A stretch of 64,000 bases of DNA from Streptomyces cylindrosporus (GCF_022698165.1 NZ_JALDAY010000013.1:248001-312000), one strand, 5' to 3'. Shown: positions 1-8,629, numbered from the stretch's first letter. Notes: generated from the sequence alone by a model not told the origin. Program-made: numbers and translations.

Positions 1-1
1 G

Positions 2-322
2 ATGACCGATCCGGCAGCCGCCGGCGAACGCTTCCTGGCCATCGCCGGGCACAGCCTGCGCGTCCTCGACATCGCACGCATCCTGCACGACCGCCTCGGT
101 GAACGCGCCGCGAAGGCCCCGACCCGTGAACTGCCCGTGTGGGCCGCCCGCACATTGGGCCTCGTGAACCCGGAGATGCGCCTGCTCAAGCACCAGCTCG
201 GCCGGGATCTCGACGCCACAAGCGCCAAGGCGGAGAAGCTCCTCGGCTGGCGGGCTCGTCCCGTCGAGGACACCATCGCGGAGACCGCCGAGAGCCTCCT
301 CGCCCACGGCATCGGGACATGA
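2..322 (+). CDS. NAD-dependent epimerase/dehydratase family protein, C-terminal part (5' partial)
   Basis: The frame is open to the left edge, so this is the last ~106 residues of a gene that begins outside the window. The sequence fits the substrate-binding C-terminal lobe of extended SDR proteins (aldehyde/dihydroflavonol reductase-like): a VLDIARIL helix follows a FLAIAG strand, and it closes with TSAKAEKLLGWRARP, the usual 'residues of a renamed lobe plus LLGW' ending. The Rossmann glycine motif and YxxxK are outside the window, so substrate cannot be guessed. The in-frame ATG at the left edge is internal to the family alignment and is not a likely start. Nothing recognisable follows for about 260 bases. 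Confidence 0.75.
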   Translation: MTDPAAAGERFLAIAGHSLRVLDIARILHDRLGERAAKAPTRELPVWAARTLGLVNPEMRLLKHQLGRDLDATSAKAEKLLGWRARPVEDTIAETAESLLAHGIGT

Positions 323-583
323 CCCGGTTCGCTGGGCTGGTGACCCGCAGCGCCTGGGTCCGCTGGTCCTGGGGCCGCGCCGGCGCTCGGTGCGGGCTGC
401 CTGACTGCCCGGTGGTTGAGCGGGGACCGAAGGCTCCGGACTGGCATGGCGACCGGCATGTTCCGCAGTCGCCCGTCCTTTGGCCGGTAACGGCATCAGC
501 GTCGTGGGTGAAGAGAAAAGTGGCTCTGCGTACCGTCAGGGCGTCCACCGCGATGGGGGTCTTTGGATGTCCTCACCCTCTGC

Positions 584-878
584 TCAGGATGGGGTGTGGG
601 AGCGGGCTCGGGGTGCGATGGCGAGGTGTTCGATGAGGTCGTCGCGCAGCGTGAACCGATAGTGGAGATCGATGGTGCCGCCGGGAAGGTGCCTTCGAGG
701 TGGTGGGTGGCGGTGTAGTGGGCCGTGTCGGTCTCCTGAGCGTCGGTGAGGTGGATGGGGTAGGCGAATTCGGTGGCGGATCGGTTCAGCCACCGTCGAT
801 CGCGGCGCTTCCCTGGTAGGTGTTGCCGTCGTCGGTCACTGTGGCGTCGTTGGTGTACGTCGTGACCGCGGTGCTCGG
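584..878 (-). pseudogene. Broken NTF2-like/SnoaL-like protein
   Basis: Read on the minus strand, three blocks in different frames join into one NTF2-like fold: NDATVTDDGNTYQGSAAID, then WLNRSATEFAYPIHLTDAQ continuing to HHLEGTFP, then GTIDLHYRFTLRDDLIEHL. One missing base near the TGG of DGW and one near position 685 break the frame. No start is left before the TetR stop at 883, so the N-terminus is missing. Such proteins often sit next to TetR genes and hydrolases as small polar isomerase-like or binding proteins. Here it is a relic. Bases 323-583 hold nothing recognisable. Confidence 0.6.
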
Positions 879-882
879 TCGT

Positions 883-1473
883 TCACGGCCGGGCGGGCTG
901 GGTAAGGCCGGCGAGCATCAGGTCGATCATGTGGCGGGCCCGGTAGTCGGGAAAGGTTTCGATTCCGATGCACAGGTTGCCGATGGCCAGCATGAAGTCG
1001 TAGGCCCGTACGTCGGCGCGTGTGCAGCCGGCTGAGGCGGACGCTTTCAGCAGTTGGTCGAGCACGGGCAGCAGGCGTTCGACGAACTCGTTGTGCAGGG
1101 TCTCGAATCCGGCTTGGTCCGAGTGCAGCGCCTCGGCGAGGCCGTGCTTGGTGACGAGGAAGTCGGCGAATCGGTGGACCCACGTCCGCAGGACTTCGTA
1201 AGGGGTTTCGGCCGTCTGCGCCGGGTGGGCGGCTGCGGCGAGTGCGTCGACCTGGTGGCGGAAGACCGCGACCACCAAGTCCGCCCGGGTGGGGAAGTGG
1301 CGGTAGATGGTGCCCATGCCGAGGCCTGATTCTGCTGCGATCTCCCGCACGGGAGCGTGAACCCCCATACGGACGAACACGGCCGCGGCTGCGTCCAGGA
1401 GCTTCTGCTCGTTTCGGCGGACGTCGGCTCGCTTGCGGCCTGCAGCTGCCGGCGGAGTGTCGGCTGCGGACAT
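883..1473 (-). CDS. TetR/AcrR family repressor
   Basis: This 196-residue protein has an N-terminal TetR helix-turn-helix around residues 20-65: LLDAAAAVFVRMGV, then EIAAESGLGMGTIYRHFPTR, the classic recognition helix. The C-terminal ligand domain contains DFMLAIGNLCIG. The start is ATG at 1473, preceded by GGGAGG at a normal distance. The frame stays open upstream but that part crosses the operator palindromes and lacks a ribosome site. The gene is divergent from the hydrolase-oxidoreductase operon at 1604, and two matching palindromes lie in the gap, so it probably represses that operon and itself. The inducer is unknown. Confidence 0.9.
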   Translation of the reverse strand: MSAADTPPAAAGRKRADVRRNEQKLLDAAAAVFVRMGVHAPVREIAAESGLGMGTIYRHFPTRADLVVAVFRHQVDALAAAAHPAQTAETPYEVLRTWVHRFADFLVTKHGLAEALHSDQAGFETLHNEFVERLLPVLDQLLKASASAGCTRADVRAYDFMLAIGNLCIGIETFPDYRARHMIDLMLAGLTQPARP

Positions 1474-1497
1474 CGTGAACGCCTCCCATTGCAAAGT

Positions 1498-1535
1498 GGA
1501 GCGTTGCTCCGTATTCTCATCCGGAGCGGCGCTCC
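1498..1535. promoter_or_regulatory. Two probable TetR operators
   Basis: Two inverted repeats share GGAGC-N3-GCTCC arms: GGAGCGTTGCTCC at 1498-1510 and GGAGCGGCGCTCC at 1523-1535. Centres are 25 bp apart and each is followed by GTATT. They lie between the divergent TetR (start 1473) and hydrolase (start 1604). Assignment to this TetR is inference from position and symmetry. Confidence 0.65.
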
Positions 1536-1603
1536 GTATTTCTATGATGCCCGACGCCGCGCCGCACGAGCCCACCGGGCATAGGGAGAAAGGCATTCAC
1601 CGC

Positions 1604-2536
1604 ATGAGCGGCACCACGTCAGGGGACGGCGGCAACGCCCTCTCCGCCTCGGTCATCTCTGTCAGTCCGATCGCGTTGCCCGCGCCGGACCGCGGCCAGG
1701 ACCTGCTGGTACGGGTCACAGCGCCCACGACCGGCCACAACCTGCCCGTCGTCGTCTTCTCGCACAGCATGAACCTGACCATCGACGATTACGCACCACT
1801 GGTCGGCTTCTGGGCCGCCTGCGGCTTCGTCGTCATCCAGCCCGCACATCTCGATTCCCTCGGCCTCGCCCCCGACGACCCGCGCACTCCGCTCATCTGG
1901 CGCATCCGCACCGACGACCTCACTCACGTCCTGGACCAGCTCGACTCACTTGAAGCCGCCGTGCCCGGGCTGACCGGCCGCATCGACCACGACCGCATCG
2001 CGGTAGCCGGACATTCCTGGGGCGCGCAGACCGCCAGCACCCTGGCGGGCGCACGGGTAGTCGGCGCCGACGGCACTCCCGGTGAGAACATGGCCGACCC
2101 GCGAGTCGGCGCGGCCGTGCTGCTGTGCCTGCCCGGTACCGGCGGCGACGACCTGAGCCCGCTCGCCACCGAGTACTTCCCGTTCATGAACCCTGACTTC
2201 GCCGAGCTGAAGACACCCAGTCTTGTGGTCGCCGGCGACGCGGACCAGTCTCCGCTCACGGTGCGCGGTCCGGACTGGTTCACCGACGGCTACCACCTCA
2301 GCCCGGGTGCCACCGATCTGCTGACCCTGTTCGGCGCGGAACACGGACTCGGCGGGGTTCAGGGCGCCAACGACACGCGCACCAGCGACGAAAACCCCGA
2401 GCGTGTCGCGCTGGTCCACCACGCCACCCTGGCGTATCTGCGTACCGCACTGGGCCTGGACGACGACGCGTGGCCCGCCGCCCGTCGGACCCTGGCTGCG
2501 GCCGCCGACCCGCTGGGAAGCGTCGACTCGAAGTGA
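1604..2536 (+). CDS. Alpha/beta hydrolase, chlorophyllase/dienelactone-hydrolase-like
   Basis: A 310-residue serine hydrolase without signal peptide. The oxyanion region is VVVFSHSMN (about residues 49-57) and the nucleophile elbow is AGHSWGAQ with Ser138. A histidine candidate lies in FGAEHGLGG. The start is ATG at 1604 after AGGGAGAAAGG; an in-frame extension upstream runs through the operator region and is unlikely. The stop overlaps the GTG of the LLM oxidoreductase, so the two genes are translationally coupled. The TetR operators lie 70-105 bp upstream. It probably hydrolyses an ester or lactone made or used by the neighbouring oxidoreductase; substrate is not deducible. Confidence 0.85.
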   Translation: MSGTTSGDGGNALSASVISVSPIALPAPDRGQDLLVRVTAPTTGHNLPVVVFSHSMNLTIDDYAPLVGFWAACGFVVIQPAHLDSLGLAPDDPRTPLIWRIRTDDLTHVLDQLDSLEAAVPGLTGRIDHDRIAVAGHSWGAQTASTLAGARVVGADGTPGENMADPRVGAAVLLCLPGTGGDDLSPLATEYFPFMNPDFAELKTPSLVVAGDADQSPLTVRGPDWFTDGYHLSPGATDLLTLFGAEHGLGGVQGANDTRTSDENPERVALVHHATLAYLRTALGLDDDAWPAARRTLAAAADPLGSVDSK

Positions 2537-3438
2537 CCAACCACCTGGCACCGGCCGGTACATCCAGTTTCGGAATCATGACCGCCCCGGCGCAGGTCGC
2601 CTACGACGACGTCCTGCGGGTCTGGCGCGAGGCGGACGGCATCCCTCAGATCGAGCACGCCTGGCTGTTCGACCACCTCATGCCGCTCGGCGGCGACCCG
2701 AACGGCCCCACCTTCGAGGGCTGGACACTGCTGTCCGCTCTCGCGGCCCGAACCGAGCGGTTGCGGCTCGGGGTGATGGTCACCAGCAACAGGTTCCGCC
2801 CACCGGCCATGCTGGCCAAGATCTCCGCCACTGTCGATGCCGTCTCCGGCGGCCGCCTCGAGTTCGGTATCGGCGCGGGCTCTCGCACCGACGTGCCACT
2901 GGCCCGACGCGAGTACGCGGCTCACGGCCTTCCCTTCCACGATGCCGCCCACGCGGTCGGAAGCCTCGCCGAGGCGTGCACGATCATCCGCAGACTATGG
3001 ACCGAAGCCTCACCATTCGACTTCCACGGCGAGTACCACCAGCTGACGGGCGCGTTCTGCAGTCCCAAACCCGTCCAGCATCCACGCCCCCCGATCCTGA
3101 TCGGCGGCCAGGCCACCCGGACGCTGCGCGTGGTCGCCGAGCATGCGGACCGGTGGAACATGCCCGGCGGCAGCATCGACAAGGCGATCGAGCGCAACGC
3201 CACCCTCGACCGGCTGTGCGAGGAGATCGGCCGTGACCCGGCTGAGGTCACCCGATCCATCGTCCTGCCCGTCTCCTACGACCACCCTCAGCACACCCGC
3301 CACACCATCCGCGCGGCGCTCGACGGCGGGTTCAGCCACATCGTGCTCGGACTGGGCGCGCCCTATCCGACCGGCGTCGCACGCTGGGTTGCCGACACCA
3401 TCATCGACCCCCTCTCCGACAAGATCACCACTCCCTGA
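2533..3438 (+). CDS. LLM class flavin-dependent oxidoreductase
   Basis: This 301-residue protein has the luciferase-like TIM-barrel pattern: EHAWLFDHLMPLGGDPNGP near the N-terminus, RLRLGVMVTSNRFRPPAMLAK, then GGRLEFGIGAGSR, and IGGQATRTLRVVAEHAD toward the C-terminus. These match F420- or FMN-dependent members of the superfamily; the sequence does not settle which cofactor. The start is GTG at 2533, overlapping the upstream stop as GTGA; the frame is open further upstream but that is inside the hydrolase gene. Together with the hydrolase it forms a two-gene operon under the divergent TetR. Confidence 0.87.
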   Translation: MTNHLAPAGTSSFGIMTAPAQVAYDDVLRVWREADGIPQIEHAWLFDHLMPLGGDPNGPTFEGWTLLSALAARTERLRLGVMVTSNRFRPPAMLAKISATVDAVSGGRLEFGIGAGSRTDVPLARREYAAHGLPFHDAAHAVGSLAEACTIIRRLWTEASPFDFHGEYHQLTGAFCSPKPVQHPRPPILIGGQATRTLRVVAEHADRWNMPGGSIDKAIERNATLDRLCEEIGRDPAEVTRSIVLPVSYDHPQHTRHTIRAALDGGFSHIVLGLGAPYPTGVARWVADTIIDPLSDKITTP

Positions 3439-3500
3439 TCCGAGAACTCGCCGATGGTCAGGACACACCCACCGCTCGACTCTGAGCTCGCCGCCGTCGA

Positions 3501-3830
3501 TCACCCGGCCGACCGCGGCCGGGTCAACTGCGGGAAACGGACCGCAGAGGGGCCGGGCGCCGCCGCGCGAGGGAGGTGTGGCCGGGCCAGGTGGTCCGCA
3601 AGCATGCCGGGGTTGTGGCGTACGAGCGATGTGTCGATGTAGCCGGGGGAGACGGTGTTGACGCGGATACCGTGGTGCGCTGGCTCGTTGCTGGCCGGCT
3701 GCGGCAATCTGCGCAGCCCCCATGCGGACGCCGCACAGGCGCAAGGGCGGCACCACCGCCTGCATGCCGACCGGCGGTCCTGTGAGGTTGTCCGCCGGCG
3801 TGCGGTTCCTGGCGTCCTGCGTCACCTCGA
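3501..3830 (-). pseudogene. SDR-family dehydrogenase remnant
   Basis: The minus strand encodes HHGIRVNTVSPGYIDTSLV, the conserved SDR segment just after the active site, followed by NPGMLADHLAR. Upstream on the same strand but in another frame is LTGPPVGMQAVVPPL, resembling the SDR serine region. The YxxxK motif and the N-terminal cofactor loop are not found, and no single frame joins the pieces. It is a decayed 3' portion of an SDR gene. Confidence 0.55.
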
Positions 3831-3883
3831 GCAGCGGTTCTTGAGGTCTGATGCAGGTTGGGGTGACAGGTCGGGTTCGGGTA

Positions 3884-3985
3884 CGCGGCCTGGAGGGCCG
3901 GCGCGGTCATGACGATCTCGAATTCGACAGGTGCCAGCCGATCGAGCGAGGTCTGTCGGCGGCGTTGAGGGGGGTCCCCTCGATC
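3884..3985 (-). mobile_element. IS3-family orfB 3'-end remnant
   Basis: On the minus strand LDRLAPVEFEIVMTAPALQAA resembles the usual C-terminus of IS3-family orfB integrases (SPVEFE...TxPAxQAA). Only this tail is recognisable. It lies next to the SDR relic, and a separate IS3 orfA relic occurs near 9.7 kb. Bases 3986-4411 show no gene, RNA or repeat that I can support. Confidence 0.4.
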
Positions 3986-4411
3986 CGCTCTCGATCGCTA
4001 TCCGCAGTTCCTCGCTGGTGTCCCGCATCCGGTGGTCGAGGACGTTGTGTCGGCCAACGGAGTGTCACCCCCTGCGGAGAGGCGGGCCGATGATTCCGCG
4101 GATGTCCTGGACGTCCCGCAAATCACCCGTCCACCCCGGGGGTATGGCGTGTCACCCGCCCGGCAGTAGCGCGTCAACCTGACTTGGCAGCGCCAGGAGA
4201 CCGTGAGTCTCTTGCCGTGGAGCTTCGATCTCTCCGCGGACGCCCCACAGTCCTCGTCACCCGTGTCCAAGAAGCAGGCCGCACTGGCCGGGCTGCAGGA
4301 AGGCCAGCCACGCGCGACCTGCTCCCGCCAGGGCATCCCCCCGCCGGACGGCTCGATGACCCGTGAGAGGGCTGGCGCCTGCTGCCGTCGAGGCGGGCGC
4401 GAATCATGAAA

Positions 4412-4431
4412 ATAGATTAGTGCTAATCTAT
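4412..4431. promoter_or_regulatory. 20-bp palindromic operator at the hydrolase-MarR promoter
   Basis: The sequence ATAGATTAG-TG-CTAATCTAT is a perfect inverted repeat with 9-bp arms, AT-rich in a GC-rich setting, ending 4 bp before the ATG at 4436. No ribosome site fits between, which suggests a leaderless transcript whose start region overlaps the operator. The MarR gene of the same operon (5329) is the likely binder. Confidence 0.7.
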
Positions 4432-4435
4432 CTTT

Positions 4436-5332
4436 ATGACTCGGGCACAGCGACAGGCGGTCGTCCAGGCGGTCAAGGATGCGCCGATCGACCTGGGTGG
4501 CGAACTGGAGCTCCTCCGCCCGGAGTTCGAGGCCATGGTCGCCTCCCGCGCCGTCCCTCCGGATGTGGCGACCGCATCAATGGAGCTGGGCCCGGTGTCC
4601 GGGCTGCGCATCTCAGCCGGCGCGACCGTGCCGGGTCGCACCGTTGTGTTCGTGCACGGGGGCGGGTTCGTCGTCGGCACCGCAGCGAGCGCTGTTGGTC
4701 TCGCGTCGGCCGTGGGCAGGGCGGCGGGCGCGGAGTCGATCGCGGTCGACTACCGGCTCGCGCCCGAGCACCCGTTCCCCGCAGGGCTCGACGATGTCGT
4801 CGCCGCCTACGCCGCACTGCTCGACAGCGGAACTCCGCCAGCCTCCATCGCGATCGCCGGCGAGTCGGCCGGGGGCAACCTCGTACTGGCCGCGCTCGTC
4901 GCGCTTCGCGACCGCCGCCTGCCGCTACCGGCGTGCGCGGTGGTCATGAGCCCCTTCGTCGATCTGACCCTCGACACCTCCTCCCGAAGCAGCAAGGCAG
5001 AACTCGACCCCGCACTGTCGACGTCCGCTCTGCGACGGCGGATCTCCGAGTACCTCGCCGACACCGACCCCCGCCATCCCCTGGTCAGCCCGCTGCTCGC
5101 CGACCTGCGCGGCATGCCACCGCTGCTCGTGCAGGTGGGCTCGTACGAGGTGCTCCTCGACGACGCGCTTGCACTGGTGCGCCGGGCAGCCCACGCGGAC
5201 GTCGACGTCACCCTTGAGGTCACGGCCGGTGTTCCGCACGTGTTCCAGACCCGCATGGCCGTGCTGGAGGAGGCCGGTGCGGCGATCGAGTCCATTGGCC
5301 GGTTCATCGACCGTCATACTCAGCGCCCGTGA
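4436..5332 (+). CDS. HSL-family alpha/beta hydrolase (esterase/lipase)
   Basis: A 298-residue cytosolic esterase of the hormone-sensitive-lipase family. It has the oxyanion motif VHGGGFV (residues 73-79), SIAVDYRLAPEHPFPAG, and the nucleophile elbow GESAGGN with Ser144. The acid is probably Asp242 or Asp243 in EVLLDD and the histidine is His268 in GVPHVFQ. The ATG at 4436 sits directly behind the palindrome and lacks a Shine-Dalgarno, so it may be translated leaderless. The stop overlaps the MarR start (GTGA). It is paralogous to the esterase at 6237-7160; both have the nucleophile at residue 144. Confidence 0.9.
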   Translation: MTRAQRQAVVQAVKDAPIDLGGELELLRPEFEAMVASRAVPPDVATASMELGPVSGLRISAGATVPGRTVVFVHGGGFVVGTAASAVGLASAVGRAAGAESIAVDYRLAPEHPFPAGLDDVVAAYAALLDSGTPPASIAIAGESAGGNLVLAALVALRDRRLPLPACAVVMSPFVDLTLDTSSRSSKAELDPALSTSALRRRISEYLADTDPRHPLVSPLLADLRGMPPLLVQVGSYEVLLDDALALVRRAAHADVDVTLEVTAGVPHVFQTRMAVLEEAGAAIESIGRFIDRHTQRP

Positions 5333-5778
5333 CCGCGGCCGACGCTGACCAGCCCGGCCGGGACTGGTGCGCCTTCGACGACCTCGTGCGGTTCGAGACC
5401 GCGCTGTGGTCCAAAGTGGACGCGGCACTGCGCCTCGAAGCGGGACTGACGCTGGGGGACTTCTCGGTGATGACGGTCGTCGCCGGGCTGGACGGCTGCA
5501 AGGTCGGTGATCTGGTGCAGGCGCTGGCGATCACGGTCGGCGGGGCGAGTCAGGCGGCGGACCGGGTCGTCCGCCGCGGGCTGTGCGAGCGCCGCACCGA
5601 TCCCGCCGACGCCCGCTCATCCTTCCTCTTCCTCACCGCCGACGGGCGCGACCGGCTGGCGAGCGGTCGTCCCATCGCCGACCGGGTCCTGCACGAGCAC
5701 TTCTCCGTGCTCGATCCTGCTGCCGGGAACACCTTCCGTGAGTCGCTCCGTCTGCTTCGTACCGCTGCACTCAAGTGA
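5329..5778 (+). CDS. MarR family transcriptional regulator
   Basis: This 149-residue winged-helix protein has the MarR layout: a dimerisation helix (LVRFETALWSKVDAALR), a recognition region (VGDLVQALAITVGGASQAADRVV) and a wing containing RRTDPADARSSFLFLTADG. The start is GTG at 5329, overlapping the esterase stop by four bases. It probably autoregulates the esterase-MarR operon through the palindrome at 4412-4431. It resembles the MarR at 7228, and the two esterase/MarR pairs look like diverged copies of one module. Confidence 0.9.
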   Translation: MTAADADQPGRDWCAFDDLVRFETALWSKVDAALRLEAGLTLGDFSVMTVVAGLDGCKVGDLVQALAITVGGASQAADRVVRRGLCERRTDPADARSSFLFLTADGRDRLASGRPIADRVLHEHFSVLDPAAGNTFRESLRLLRTAALK

Positions 5779-6236
5779 TCCCGAGCGTCGCCCAGCGGGC
5801 GGCGATCCGGCTTCAAGCGAGCCGCGTAGGCTACGCGTCCGTGTCACCGTTCGTGATCAGCACGCGCAGGGCAGGATCTCGCGGATCACCCGGGTGACCC
5901 ACTGCGCGCGCGGCCGGGGCCGCTGCTGCACACCGCGCCGGGCTGCGGCGCCGACTGCTTGCCTGGATCGGGCGCCCTGCCGATCTCGCGATCCGTTGCA
6001 GCCTCCTCACGGAGCCACCCGTCGGGCCGCCGGGCCCTGGCTTCCCGAAACCGACACCGTCCCGAGCGGTCGTAAGAAGACCTAGCATCTCCGCGTGAGC
6101 CACCGTCCACGGAGAACGCGTCCCCCGGGGTCTTGAACGGCCCTCGGAGCGAGGTGGGGGCCGGCTGCCAGGAACAGGAACGGCGAGCCAGGGCCTGGGG
6201 TTCGGACCGTGGTCCGTATGAGACCGCCTGCGGGCT
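5779..6236. other. Non-coding gap between convergent genes
   Basis: About 460 bases separate the MarR stop from the stop of the minus-strand esterase. Frames here have no family resemblance and no ribosome sites. I see no clear rho-independent terminator; a weak GC hairpin follows the MarR stop. Confidence 0.5.
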
Positions 6237-7160
6237 TCAGCCTGCCGACGTGCGTGCCGTACCCCTGGTGCGGATGTGCTGACTGAGAAAGAGAGCGGCG
6301 CGGTCCAGTGCCTCGTCGGCTTCGTCCAGGACGCCGGCGAACGCCTGGAAGACATGTGGAACGTCAGTGGTGATGTCCAGGATGACGTCCACTCCGGCTT
6401 CTCTCGCGCGCGTGGCCATGCGTGTGGAGTCGTCCAGGAGTATTTCGTTGGTACCCGCTTGCAGAAGCATCGGAGGGAAGCCGGTCAGGTCGGCGAGGAT
6501 GGCGGGGCTGAGCATGGGCTGATGCGGATCCTGTCCCGCAAGGTACATGGTCCCGGTGTGTTCCAGGCCCTCACGCGTGAAGAACGGGTCGATGCCCGCC
6601 TTGGTGTCCATGCTCTCGCCTGTCCGGGTCATGTCGAGTCCGGGGGAGAACGCCACGATTGCGGCGGGCATGGGCAGGCCCCCGTTGCGGGCGGCAAGGC
6701 AGGTGGTGACGGTGAGGCCGCCGCCGGCGGAGTCCCCGGCGAACGCGATCGCCGAAGGGTCTTCGCCGCTGTCGAGCAGTGCCCGGTAGGCGCTCAGTCC
6801 GTCCTCGATCGCGGCCGGGAACGGATACTCAGGGGCAAGCCGGTAATCCAGGGAGAACGCCCTGAACCCTGTTTTGGTCACCAGGTTCCCCGTCAGGGAC
6901 ATCGCCGTCTCCGGTGAACCGACCACGTAAGAGCCGCCGTGAAAGTAGAGGATCGTCCCGGCCTTCGGAGTGCTGACCGGCTCGACGAGCGCCGCGGGCC
7001 GATCGCCGAGCGTGGCAGTCCGGGTGCGGATCCCAGCCGGGACGATCATTTCCCCCATCATCGCCCTGAATCCGGCGCGGAGCTCCTCCACCGACCGAGG
7101 GCCCTCCGGCCGAGGCCGTCGGACCATCGCGTCGATCTCCGCGCGCTGCTGCCTGCTCAT
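6237..7160 (-). CDS. HSL-family alpha/beta hydrolase (esterase/lipase), second paralogue
   Basis: A 307-residue esterase of the hormone-sensitive-lipase family: YFHGGSYVVG (oxyanion, HGGS at 74-77), FSLDYRLAPEYPFPAAIED, GDSAGGG with Ser144, then EILLDDS and DVPHVFQAF for the acid and histidine. It lacks a signal peptide. The start chosen is ATG at 7160, preceded by GGAGGCGACA; upstream in-frame ATGs lack ribosome sites and run into the divergent promoter. It is divergent from the MarR at 7228, unlike the first esterase, which is co-directional with its MarR. Confidence 0.9.
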   Translation of the reverse strand: MSRQQRAEIDAMVRRPRPEGPRSVEELRAGFRAMMGEMIVPAGIRTRTATLGDRPAALVEPVSTPKAGTILYFHGGSYVVGSPETAMSLTGNLVTKTGFRAFSLDYRLAPEYPFPAAIEDGLSAYRALLDSGEDPSAIAFAGDSAGGGLTVTTCLAARNGGLPMPAAIVAFSPGLDMTRTGESMDTKAGIDPFFTREGLEHTGTMYLAGQDPHQPMLSPAILADLTGFPPMLLQAGTNEILLDDSTRMATRAREAGVDVILDITTDVPHVFQAFAGVLDEADEALDRAALFLSQHIRTRGTARTSAG

Positions 7161-7227
7161 TGTCGCCTCCATCGCGAGTGCATGCCAAGGAACTATATGC
7201 TTCGGAATGTAAGTTAGAATATATGCC
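7161..7227. promoter_or_regulatory. Divergent esterase/MarR promoter region
   Basis: This 67-bp gap is AT-rich. It holds TAGAAT just upstream of the MarR ATG and TATAGT on the other strand as possible -10 elements, and two near copies of TATATGC. The 12-bp palindrome ATGCCATGGCAT spans the MarR start codon. No long operator as clear as the one at 4412 is present. MarR binding is inference. Confidence 0.4.
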
Positions 7228-7704
7228 ATGGCATCTAAGTCAAGCCGTGGCCCGATCGACCTCCCGGGCTTCTTCGCCGATCTCGTCCGCTGCGAGACAC
7301 GCCTCTACAACGCGCTGAACGACCGCCTTCGCGAGCAGCACGGGATCGTCACCTCGCAGTTCGAGTTCCTGCGCTTTCTGCGCGACCACCCCGGGTCCCG
7401 GGTCGCGGACCTCGCCGCCGAATTCGCCATCGGGATCGGCGCCAGCAGCAAGGGCATCGACCGCCTGGAGAAGCGGGCATGGGTCGTACGGCGAACCAAT
7501 CCGTCGGATCGCCGCTCATCACTGCTGGACCTGACCGCCGGAGGCCTGCAACTCGTCGAGGCGGCGGAGGCGACCTTCACCAAAACACTGGCCGAGCTGA
7601 CCGCAGACGTCCTGGGTGGTCCCTCAGGACCTGCCGCCGCACAGCTCTTCTCGGAGTTGCGCTCTGTACTCGAACGCGACCAGATCGGCCTGCCCACAGG
7701 CTGA
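7228..7704 (+). CDS. MarR family transcriptional regulator, second paralogue
   Basis: A 158-residue MarR protein: helix FFADLVRCETRLYNALNDRL, recognition region VADLAAEFAIGIGASSKGIDR, wing VVRRTNPSDRRSSLLDLTAGG. The ATG at 7228 has no Shine-Dalgarno and follows a -10-like TAGAAT by about 9 bases, so leaderless translation is likely. It is divergent from the esterase at 7160 and presumably represses it. It is similar along its length to the MarR at 5329. Confidence 0.88.
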   Translation: MASKSSRGPIDLPGFFADLVRCETRLYNALNDRLREQHGIVTSQFEFLRFLRDHPGSRVADLAAEFAIGIGASSKGIDRLEKRAWVVRRTNPSDRRSSLLDLTAGGLQLVEAAEATFTKTLAELTADVLGGPSGPAAAQLFSELRSVLERDQIGLPTG

Positions 7705-7741
7705 CTGGATGCGCATCTGAATCCCGCGGATTGATCACGGC

Positions 7742-8629
7742 TCAGTGGTCGTAGGCGATGAGTGACCTGGTGATAGGTGCGCCGGTGTTTCGGTTGTGCC
7801 AGATCGCGCAGGTCATGGCCAGGATGCGCTGGGCCACGCGGACGCCGACGCCTTCGATGGTGCGGCCGCCGTGCTGTTCGAGGTTGAGCCGGCCCTTGAG
7901 GGTGTCGTTGACCGATTCGATCAGTTGACGGACGGTCTTCAGCAGGGGTTCGGCCGGGTATGGGGTGCCGCGGTTGCGGTAGGAGGGCCGCAACAGGCTG
8001 ATGCCGCGGGCGGCGAGGAAGCGGTCGAGGTCGGTGGCGATGTAGCCCTTGTCGGCCAGGATCAGCAGGCCGGGCCGGGCAGCGGCCAGGTGCGGTTCGT
8101 TGTCGATGAGGGCGGCCAGGACCTGCCGCTCGTCGGCCAGGGTCCAGGTGACGGGCAGCCCGGCCGGGGTGCACACCAGGTGCAGTTTCAGGCCCCAGTA
8201 GAAGCGCGAGTGGGAGTGGCAGTAGCCGTAGCCGGCCCAGCCGGCCAGGTCGCAGCGGCGCACGGTCTCCCGCAAGCGGGCGCACTCCACCGGGGTGGAG
8301 TCCACGATCCACACCGGGTCCGGCCACAGGTCGCAGTCCGCCGCCAGCGCTCGGATGGCCCGTTTGACCAGCGGCAGCGCGGCCCGCAGGCGTTTGTTGT
8401 AGGCGGGCCGTTGGGACAGGTAGGGGAACAGGCCGTGCAGGTGGGCGTGGGCGAAGCGGAGCCAGCGGGCCTCGCAGTGGAAGCCCAGCAGCACCTGGGC
8501 CACGGCCAGGGTGATCAGCTCGGAGTCCGTCAGTCGTGGAGGGCGGCCCAGCCATCGCGTTCCGGGTAACCGGTCATCGACCGCGACGTACAGTGCGGTC
8601 AAGAGGGTGTCTAGTTCATCGGTCGTCAC
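7742..8629 (-). CDS. IS982-family transposase (DDE)
   Basis: This 295-residue protein matches IS982-type transposases in length and order: MTTDELDTLLTALYV at the N-terminus, LITLAVAQVLLGF, the first DDE aspartate in WIVDSTPVEC, the second in LILADKGYIA, and a C-terminal VAQRILAMTCAIWHN. The frame is intact, so it may be active. The start is the ATG at 8629. It sits between the MarR gene and the murF relic. I compared the flanks for terminal inverted repeats; an imperfect pair is possible near 7710-7725 and 8660-8675, but neither ends nor target duplication are settled. Confidence 0.88.
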   Translation of the reverse strand: MTTDELDTLLTALYVAVDDRLPGTRWLGRPPRLTDSELITLAVAQVLLGFHCEARWLRFAHAHLHGLFPYLSQRPAYNKRLRAALPLVKRAIRALAADCDLWPDPVWIVDSTPVECARLRETVRRCDLAGWAGYGYCHSHSRFYWGLKLHLVCTPAGLPVTWTLADERQVLAALIDNEPHLAAARPGLLILADKGYIATDLDRFLAARGISLLRPSYRNRGTPYPAEPLLKTVRQLIESVNDTLKGRLNLEQHGGRTIEGVGVRVAQRILAMTCAIWHNRNTGAPITRSLIAYDH

